Shown piece after piece: positions 1-5,700 of a stretch of 6,376 nt of DNA; the first letter of the stretch is position 1, and every line of letters begins with the position of its first letter. Where the stretch lies: contig JAUPMC010000163.1 of NCBI GenBank assembly GCA_030836605.1, positions 1-6,376 on the forward strand, read 5' to 3'. The DNA comes from Thermoplasmatota archaeon. GTDB taxonomy: Archaea; Thermoplasmatota; Thermoplasmata; UBA10834. The translations under genes were made by a program, and so were the position numbers. A model generated the notes under the pieces. The model was not told the origin of the DNA and searched no databases. It saw only the letters and a list, made by a program, of their open reading frames with translations.

Positions 1-57
1 GAGCTCGACAGGATCGTCGAGGAGCAGCTCACTTCGAGAGCGCGGCGAGAAGGATAG
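1..57 (+). CDS. Possible C-terminal end of a plus-strand gene (partial)
   Basis: From the first base a plus-strand frame reads ELDRIVEEQLTSRARREG and stops with TAG at 55-57. The first ten codons all end in G or C, and the peptide looks like an amphipathic helix followed by a basic tail, which is what the end of a real gene in this genome could look like. It would be convergent with argF and overlap its last 29 bases. Only 18 codons are visible, so neither family nor function can be assigned. Chance openness is a serious alternative, because the strand opposite a GC-rich gene is often open. Confidence 0.27.
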   Translation, partial: ELDRIVEEQLTSRARREG

Positions 58-958
58 CCTTCTGCGCGTGCATCCTGTTCTCCGCCTGGTCGAATACCAC
101 GCTGTGCGGCCCGTCGATGACCGCGGTCGAGACCTCCATGTCCCTGTGCGCGGGCAGGCAGTGGAGGAACAGCCAGTCCTTGTTGGCCTTCTCCGTGAGC
201 TTGTCGTTGACCTGGTACGGCAGGAAGAGGGCTTCCCTCTCGGCCTTCTCGGCCTCCTGGCCCATCGAGATCCATGTGTCGGTGTAGACGACGTCCGCCC
301 CGTCACACGCGTGGAACGGGTTCGACATCAGCTCTATCTTCGCGCCGGTGTTCTTGGCGATCTCCTCCGCCTTGGTCACGATATCCTTGTCTGGCCTGTG
401 GGACTTCGGCGTAGCGGCGCGCATGTTCATGCCCACGAGCGCGCAGCCGAGCAGGAGCGAGTTGCACACGTTGTTCCCGTCGCCCACATAGACCATCTGG
501 AGGCCCTTGAGCGCCTTCTTCTTCTCGAGCACCGTCAGGAGGTCCGCCGCACACTGGCACGGGTGCTCCATGTCGTCCAGCCCGTTGATTACGGGCACCG
601 ACGCGTGCTTCGCGAGCTCCCTCATGACCTGGTTGCTGAATGCCCGGTACATGATGACGTCCACGTAGCGGCTCAGCACGTTCGCGACGTCGGAGACCGA
701 CTCCCTCTTGCCGATCTGCACCTCGTTCGGGCTTATGTAGATGGCCGAGCCGCCCAGCTGGGTCATGCCGACCTCGAAAGACATCCTCGTCCTGAGGCTG
801 GGCTTCTCGAAGACCATGCCGAGGACCTTGCCCTTGAGCGGGTCCTTCTTCTGGGTCTTCTTCTGGCCCGACTTCATCTTCAGGGCTTCGTTCAGTATCT
901 GCTCGAAATCATCCTTCATGTCCAGGACGGAGAGGATATCCCGCTTCAGCTCAATCAC
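29..958 (-). CDS. argF: Ornithine carbamoyltransferase
   Basis: Transfers the carbamoyl group of carbamoyl phosphate to L-ornithine to give citrulline, a cytosolic step of arginine synthesis. The 309-aa length is normal for the family. Visible landmarks are the carbamoyl-phosphate loop EKPSLRTR (51-58; the second loop residue is Leu where Thr is usual), the HPCQ motif at 132-135, GDGNN at 159-163 opening the second Rossmann-like half, the ornithine-binding DTWISMG at 227-233, and HCLPAHR at 266-272. The Cys in HCLP and the SMG loop separate it from aspartate carbamoyltransferase. The start is GTG at 956-958: a GGAG lies 7 nt upstream and the protein then begins with the usual L-x-x-D-I-L-S-V-L-D. 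The frame stays open to 1198, but that part is not OTC-like and covers another gene. A weak TATA-like CTTAAG lies near 985-991. An arcB-type catabolic role cannot be excluded; no other arginine genes are in view. Confidence 0.96.
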   Translation of the reverse strand: MIELKRDILSVLDMKDDFEQILNEALKMKSGQKKTQKKDPLKGKVLGMVFEKPSLRTRMSFEVGMTQLGGSAIYISPNEVQIGKRESVSDVANVLSRYVDVIMYRAFSNQVMRELAKHASVPVINGLDDMEHPCQCAADLLTVLEKKKALKGLQMVYVGDGNNVCNSLLLGCALVGMNMRAATPKSHRPDKDIVTKAEEIAKNTGAKIELMSNPFHACDGADVVYTDTWISMGQEAEKAEREALFLPYQVNDKLTEKANKDWLFLHCLPAHRDMEVSTAVIDGPHSVVFDQAENRMHAQKAILLAALSK

Positions 959-965
959 CTGCGCA

Positions 966-971
966 CTCCTC
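966..971 (-). promoter_or_regulatory. Shine-Dalgarno site of argF
   Basis: The minus strand reads GAGGAG here; its GGAG core ends 7 nt before the GTG at 956-958. This decides the argF start against in-frame codons further upstream. Confidence 0.7.
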
Positions 972-1043
972 AAGCGAGAGCGCTGACTTAAGCCTTTTGA
1001 ACCTTCGGCGGGAGGCGTTCTGCGTCCCAGTACCGTCGCAGCG

Positions 1044-1184
1044 TCAGCCGGCGCACCTTGAAAGACCGCAGGACAGGCACGCCTCGCACCCCGACAGGCT
1101 CGCGACCAGGCCGCCGCACTCAGGGCACCGCCTCTCCTCCTCGGGACAACCGTCGAACCTCGAACTTGAATCCGTATGAGACAC
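1044..1184 (-). CDS. Small single zinc-ribbon protein, 46 aa
   Basis: A short frame ending in TGA at 1044-1046 encodes six closely spaced cysteines: C20-P-E-C23-G-G-L, then G-C33-x2-C36-x2-C39-G-x-S-x-C44. Cys spaced this way, with Gly before the second pair and a final S-x-C, resembles the C-terminal zinc-ribbon tail of adenosylcobalamin-dependent (class II) ribonucleotide reductases, here as a stand-alone protein. The first 19 residues are polar and Cys-poor apart from C13. I take GTG at 1182-1184 as start because a purine-rich GAGGGGA precedes it directly, but that spacing is too tight for a good Shine-Dalgarno. A weak TATA-like GCTATAGT lies near 1217-1224. The frame is open upstream to 1292, without zinc-ribbon character there. 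It lies 85 bp upstream of argF, same strand. Function unknown; metal or nucleic-acid binding is inferred. The coding call rests on the Cys pattern. Confidence 0.62.
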   Translation of the reverse strand: MSHTDSSSRFDGCPEEERRCPECGGLVASLSGCEACLSCGLSRCAG

Positions 1185-1294
1185 TCCCCTCTCAGCACGA
1201 TACGGACGCAGCCGGACTATAGCTTGAGCCGGGGGGATATGTGAAAGTACGCCGATGGCCTGGCTTGCGCGGGCGCCAGGTCGATGTGGCAATC

Positions 1295-1302
1295 TTTATC
1301 TA
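1295..1302 (+). promoter_or_regulatory. TATA box (box A) of the tRNA-His gene
   Basis: TTTATCTA in a locally A/T-rich patch of otherwise GC-rich DNA. The usual 23-24 nt from the end of an archaeal TATA box puts the start of transcription at about 1325-1328, essentially at the tRNA 5' end, so the 5' leader is very short or absent. Confidence 0.62.
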
Positions 1303-1327
1303 TGGAAACCCCATGTTGCCGAACCGT

Positions 1328-1402
1328 GGCCGGGGTGGGGTAGTGGTATCCTTGGGGACTGTGGATCCCTTGACCCGGGTTCGATTCCCGGTCCCGGCCC
1401 CA
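1328..1402 (+). tRNA. tRNA-His (anticodon GTG)
   Basis: The cloverleaf folds completely. The acceptor stem GCCGGGG (1329-1335) pairs with TCCCGGC (1392-1398), with one G-T at the base. The D-loop carries GTGGTA. The anticodon stem GGGGA/TCCCT (1354-1358/1366-1370) closes the loop CTGTGGA, with anticodon GTG at 1361-1363, which reads CAC and CAT. The T-stem CCGGG/CCCGG encloses TTCGATT (1380-1386). Identity is confirmed by the His-specific extra base G-1 (1328) facing discriminator C73 (1399). CCA is encoded at 1400-1402. No intron is present. It has its own promoter and is convergent with the downstream zinc-ribbon gene, whose stop lies only 22 bp away. Confidence 0.97.
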
Positions 1403-1424
1403 TGCCCCTGACCCCCGTACGATG

Positions 1425-1793
1425 TCATTCTGAGAAACGCGCTCCGCAATGAGGGCACTCCGGGTCGTTCTCGGTCACCGGTTTCCCGCACGCGGGGCAC
1501 TCGTACTCGACAGGCCCCTCAGGATTGGGCGCGACGGGTGCGACGGGCGCCCCAGGACCGTCCAACTCGACGACGGCGGAGTCATCGACCGTCTCAGCGA
1601 ATATGGAGAACTCGGTCCCGCACTCGGGGCACTTCGACTCCCCGGCCGAGACGACCTCGCCGCAGAACGGGCACTCGAAGCTCGCGTCCGCGAACGGCGC
1701 GCCGCACCTAGGGCACTTCTCCTCGTCGCCCGACACTGTCTTGCCGCACGACACGCAACCCAGTACGAAAACCGCGGGCGCCTGTTCGGCCAT
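1425..1793 (-). CDS. Triple zinc-ribbon protein, 122 aa
   Basis: A small acidic soluble protein with three complete CxxC-x10-CxxC zinc ribbons: C13/C16/C27/C30, C41/C44/C55/C58 and C99/C102/C113/C116. The first two are 10 residues apart and form a compact pair. A flexible linker (about 66-95) with an acidic patch and a Pro/Ala/Val-rich run leads to the third ribbon, which nearly ends the protein. No membrane segment, catalytic motif or signal peptide is visible. The start is ATG at 1791-1793: a TATA box lies exactly 23-30 nt upstream and there is no Shine-Dalgarno, so the mRNA is probably leaderless. The first ribbon pair closely resembles the start of the next gene upstream on the same strand (shared CPRCG, then FECPFC), so the two are likely paralogs. 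Function is not known; such ribbons bind protein or nucleic acid, and either would fit. Confidence 0.88.
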   Translation of the reverse strand: MAEQAPAVFVLGCVSCGKTVSGDEEKCPRCGAPFADASFECPFCGEVVSAGESKCPECGTEFSIFAETVDDSAVVELDGPGAPVAPVAPNPEGPVEYECPACGKPVTENDPECPHCGARFSE

Positions 1794-1815
1794 GTTTACG
1801 ATTATAAGACTACCG

Positions 1816-1823
1816 ATATATAA
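1816..1823 (-). promoter_or_regulatory. TATA box of the 122-aa zinc-ribbon gene
   Basis: The minus strand reads TTATATAT, a near-consensus archaeal box A, at -30 to -23 relative to the A of the ATG at 1793. Transcription should start at or within a base or two of that A, giving a leaderless mRNA. Confidence 0.75.
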
Positions 1824-1862
1824 TGCGTTGGTACCCGTTCGCGGCGACAGGAACGACCGCCA

Positions 1863-2666
1863 TCACCTGTGCTTCTTCGTCTTCTTGGCGGGTTTGACGG
1901 CCTTCTTGACGGCCTTCACTATCTTCCGCACATGCTGCTTCTTCTTCGCGGCCTCCTTCTTCGGCGCGTGCTTCTTCGCGGGGGCATGCTTCGCCGGAGG
2001 TGCTTTGTGCACGGGCTTCTTGGCCGGCGTCTTCTTCAGCGCGCGGGTCCTCACGGCCGGCTTCTTCGCCTTGGGCCTCTCCGGACGCGCCGGGGCCGCG
2101 GGCCGTTCGGGCTCGGGCTGGGCCATGGCGGGCTGCGGGGTCGGTGGTAACACGATCTGCTCCAGGACCAGGACCTCCTCTTCCTCCGGCCCCTCCGGGA
2201 GCTCCTCGAACACGGCCTGGCAGGCGCCGCATGACTTAGCTGAGATGGATATCTTCTCTCCGCATACAGGGCAGTCGACCTTCGCCTCCTCGAGGGGGAG
2301 GTCGCACCTGGGGCACTTCTCCTCATCGCCCCTGATCATGAGCCCGCACCCGGGACACGCGACCCTGCGGATGGTGGACTTGAGCTGCTCGAGCTCGTTG
2401 TTGATGATGCCGTCGACGAAGTTGTCCATGTCGAACCCGGAGCTGCTCTTGACGACGCTCTCGGAGAACTCGGTCAGGTCGATGCCGCACGAGGCGCACC
2501 TGGTCGCGTTGCGCCATATGAGCCCTGAGCAGAAGGGGCACTCGAACAGGGTGCCGGGGCCGAACTGCAGGCCGCACCTAGGGCACTCGGTGTCACTCGA
2601 CTTCACGATCCTCCCGCACTTGAAACAGCTGAGGAAGATGTCCTTGCTCTCGGCGGCTTCCATCAT
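1863..2666 (-). CDS. Four-zinc-ribbon protein with H1-like basic tail, 267 aa
   Basis: Four CxxC-x10-CxxC ribbons in two pairs: C14/17/28/31 with C43/46/57/60, and C104/107/118/121 with C132/135/146/149. A probable amphipathic helix (about 79-101) separates the pairs. An acidic stretch (158-169, EGPEEEE) and a Pro-rich segment follow, then from about 185 to the end an unstructured tail dominated by Lys, Ala, Pro, His and Arg, with repeated PAKK/APKK-type units and no acidic counterweight. Tails of this make-up bind DNA or RNA in linker histone H1 and bacterial histone-like proteins; nucleic-acid binding here is inference. The start is chosen as ATG at 2664-2666, which has the same 23-nt spacing to its TATA box as the neighbouring gene. 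An in-frame GTG at 2672 (269 aa, GGAG 10 nt upstream) and an ATG at 2663 are alternatives. No catalytic motif is seen. Confidence 0.9.
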   Translation of the reverse strand: MMEAAESKDIFLSCFKCGRIVKSSDTECPRCGLQFGPGTLFECPFCSGLIWRNATRCASCGIDLTEFSESVVKSSSGFDMDNFVDGIINNELEQLKSTIRRVACPGCGLMIRGDEEKCPRCDLPLEEAKVDCPVCGEKISISAKSCGACQAVFEELPEGPEEEEVLVLEQIVLPPTPQPAMAQPEPERPAAPARPERPKAKKPAVRTRALKKTPAKKPVHKAPPAKHAPAKKHAPKKEAAKKKQHVRKIVKAVKKAVKPAKKTKKHR

Positions 2667-2688
2667 CGACACGAAATAGCATCTCCGT

Positions 2689-2696
2689 TATTTAAA
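2689..2696 (-). promoter_or_regulatory. TATA box of the four-ribbon gene
   Basis: The minus strand reads TTTAAATA. It lies at -30 to -23 from the ATG at 2666, and only -24 to -17 from the GTG at 2672, so the expected transcription start favours a leaderless ATG and would leave the upstream GGAG outside the mRNA. Confidence 0.7.
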
Positions 2697-2706
2697 CCAT
2701 GGAACG

Positions 2707-2718
2707 GTCGCGCGCGAC
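2707..2718. repeat. 12-bp perfect palindrome between two zinc-ribbon genes
   Basis: GTCGCGCGCGAC is a perfect palindrome in the 64-bp gap between the stop of the large membrane-protein gene and the start of the four-ribbon gene, about 10 bp upstream of the latter's TATA box. It could be a regulator site or part of a 3'-end structure. In GC-rich DNA it could also be chance. Confidence 0.35.
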
Positions 2719-2730
2719 ACGCCGACGGCC

Positions 2731-5700
2731 TTACGCGGGCTCCTCGGGCCTGGCCCGCCTCCGATATATCGCTATGAAGACGGTCAGCATGAACAGGACG
2801 GGGACGACCACTTCGGAGAACTCCGGGATCCTCTCGAACACCACGTCGTAGAGCGGGCCCGAGGTCTCGGTCCACTGGAAGCATATGTAGGACTCGCTGG
2901 GGGCGGAGTATATCGATGTCAGATACACCTTCGTCCCCGTCGTCTGGCTGATGCTCACGGACGACCACGAGCCGCTGACGTTCTTCTCGATCTTGACCTC
3001 CTTGGTCGCGTTCTCTATCCACATCACGTACACGTTTCCCGTGCTCTCGTCCAGCGAGATGCACGGGTAGCTGTTGCTGCTCGTGGTGGTCACGTCCATC
3101 GTCCGCGCGGTCGACCACGTGTCGGTGGAGATCTGGTAGTACCTGTACTCGATGTCCGCCTCCGGGGTCGAGCCATCCACGGCCCCCGTCCCGTAGACGA
3201 CGTGGAGCACGCCGTTGGCATCCAGCAGCGCGGCGCCTGGAGCGAACTCCGTGTTCGCGGCGCTCGCCCCCGCGGCGTAGACTGAATCCTCGGAGGACCA
3301 GCCAGACCCATCATGGTACTTGCACGCGACCTTGCCTTCGACGCTGTAGACCGCGAAGATCAGGGCGGAGGTGCCGTCGCCCGGGACGATGGTGATCTTC
3401 GGGTTCGAAGCCGCCGCCTGCTGGTTGAGTATGTTGCCCTTGTCAGTCCAAGCCGTGATGTCGCCCGCGTTGTTGCTCTGGTAAGCCCTGAGCTGATACC
3501 GGACCTGGTTCGTGTTGACATTGGATGTCGAGGCCACCCAGATCCTCCCGTCGGGGTCCTGGCAGATCGAGGCGTTCTTGTACGAGGCTTCATAGGTCGA
3601 GATGGAGAGGTTGTATGACACCCAGGAGATGCTATGTGCCGAAGGGCTCACGGACCCCTTCCCGACGCACACGGTGAGGTCCTTCGCGCCCGAGTCGCCG
3701 ACTATGTAGACCGACGAGCCCGCCTCGTCGTACCACAGGGACACGTTCGTCACGCCCGGAATCGTCGAGAACGCCCGGGCCGCGGTCGACCAGGTGGCGC
3801 CGCCGTCCGTGCTGTACTTGTACATCGTGTTCGTCCCGTCGTAGAAGAAGCTCCAGAAGTTCGTCCCGTCGTAGAATATCTTCCTCTGGTTCGACGCGGC
3901 CGTCGCCTTCGACGAGGTCGTGTCCTCATAGACGGCCCACGACTCGGTCCCGACCGCGGCCCCGAGCCCGCCCGTGAGGGCCAGCATCGCGGCCGTGTCG
4001 AGCGCCACGTAGTCCTTCCGCTGCCTCCAGTCGGTCGTCTCGATGATGAACTCGATGTCCACCGCCCCGCCTATGTTGTAGGCGAGCACGCCGACCTCCA
4101 TCCGCTGCGAGTCCACCTCGACGTCCAGGTCCTGCGAGACGAGGGCCCAGGAAGTGCCGCTGTACGCGGAGAGCGTGGACGAGACCACCTCACCGTTGAG
4201 GCCGCGCACCTCGATCAGGTAGTCGGCGCCTATGACCTTCGACTCGACCGAGACCAAGAGTCCGGTCGACGTCGACATGTCACCGTCGATGTACACGCGC
4301 GTGATGTCCTCGGCCGTCTTCCTCGTGACCGGGACCGCCGAGCCGCCCCCGTCGCCCGGGACGGGCTTGGACCGCATGTACGGCACGTAGGAGCCGCTGC
4401 ACATCTCGCCATCGACGCTGATGAAGAATGATGATGACAGGGTCGTGTTGAACACGCCCACCTCGCTGATGTCGATATTATCGTTCTCGACCTCCAAGAG
4501 GTCGACGTCCGACAACGTCCGCAGGTACCAGTCCCCGAACGCGCCGTCTATCTCTACGCTGGACGGTGCGGCCCCGACATACGCCCTCGCGGGGTGGCCT
4601 GTGACAACGACCTCGGTGAAGCTCGACTCGATGCCTTCCTCGGAGACCGAGGCGGAGACGAACTGGGCCAGGTCCACGTCGGAGGTATCGACGGATATGT
4701 TGAGTGTCTCGACCTCGCCCGGTTCGAGCGTGAACGGCTCTATGACGCCCGTGAGCGCGGGGAGGTTCTCGAGCGTGAGCGCGACGGACTCGACCGTGCC
4801 TGACGCGCCGTCGCACTCGAACTCTAGGGTCAGGATCGATGTGGACCCGGATACCGGCAATATGCCGGACAGGGGGACGGACGGCGACAGACTCTGGGTC
4901 ACCTTCAACGCGCCCCCTTCGAGGGGCACGCTCGCGCTGACTGAGAGCCGGGCCATCTGGTCCTGGGACAGCAGCATGAACCTGGCGTCAGCGGACAGGG
5001 CCTCGCGGACCTCGCCCATGGCCTCGAGCCTGCTCCCGTCCAACCTGCTGGCGGCCCCGCCCAACGACTCCCACGAGTTCCAATCGTAGGCGTCCGTATC
5101 AGAGGACGGCGCGTACTCGCACACGTCGGATGACTGGACCGAGTCGTTCCATCCGTCCAGCTCGACCATGAACTCCGCGCCCATCGTGCCCACGGAATAT
5201 CCCGTGCCCGAGACGCCGTCGGAGTCCACGAACAGGAACAGACTCTCCACGGAAGTCGTGCTGAACACGTCCCCTGTGGCCTCAACGTAGAAGAACACCT
5301 GAGTGTCCTCTATGGCGACCGACCAGCGGTCTATCACCGTGACCGGGGTCGTCGTCAGGATATCCATCGCGAACGAGGCCTCGTCGTCCCATTCCCGGAA
5401 GTCCCCGTCGACCGCGTAGGTCGGGGCGTCCTTCGAGTACGATATGTAGATGAATGTCGGGACTATGACCACGAGGGCCACGAGTATCGCCAGGAACTGC
5501 CACCTGGCCATCGAGCTCCGCTGCCTCCTCGCCGACGAGCGGCCGCCTGAACCCGTTCCGTTGACCATCCCGGTCCCGTTCACGAGGCCCGTGCCGTTCA
5601 CGAGCCCCGTACCGTTCACGGCCCCTCGGCCGTTCGTGAGCCCATGCCCAGAGACCGGCTGCTCGGACGGCAGGACGGTGACGACCTCCACGGTCGGGGA

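Noticed and set aside
68..991. 307-codon plus-strand open frame opposite argF
   Set aside because: It mirrors argF almost end to end; the product is rich in Arg, Leu, Val and His with no recognisable motif, as expected from the antisense of GC-rich codons.
959..1198. Upstream extension of argF to an ATG at 1198 (389 aa)
   Set aside because: The extra 80 residues are Arg/Ala-rich with no OTC similarity, they overlie the zinc-ribbon frame, and GTG at 958 has a proper Shine-Dalgarno and gives the normal family length.
1403..1424. T-run terminator after the tRNA-His gene
   Set aside because: The 22-bp gap to the convergent gene has no oligo-T stretch and no clear stem-loop.
1525..2679. 384-codon plus-strand open frame opposite the two soluble zinc-ribbon genes
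   Set aside because: It spans two real genes and both their promoters; its recurring HxGH-type motifs are the antisense reading of the CPxCG ribbons.
3700..3882. Sialidase enzyme call for the propeller
   Set aside because: One good Asp box is present, but Asp boxes are structural and occur in many propellers; I could not identify the arginine triad or the nucleophile.
3945..4000. Third membrane helix at about residues 723-739 of the large protein
   Set aside because: The segment is only about 15 residues of mixed Ala, Gly, Leu and Thr, too short and weakly hydrophobic, and it lies between extracellular domains.
3634..4431. 265-codon plus-strand open frame inside the large membrane-protein gene
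   Set aside because: Arg/Val/His-rich antisense product; the minus-strand reading has coherent domains across the same region.
5551..5637. CRISPR-like array or mobile-element repeat
   Set aside because: Units are 18 bp, contiguous, without spacers and in frame; they are a protein-coding tandem repeat.
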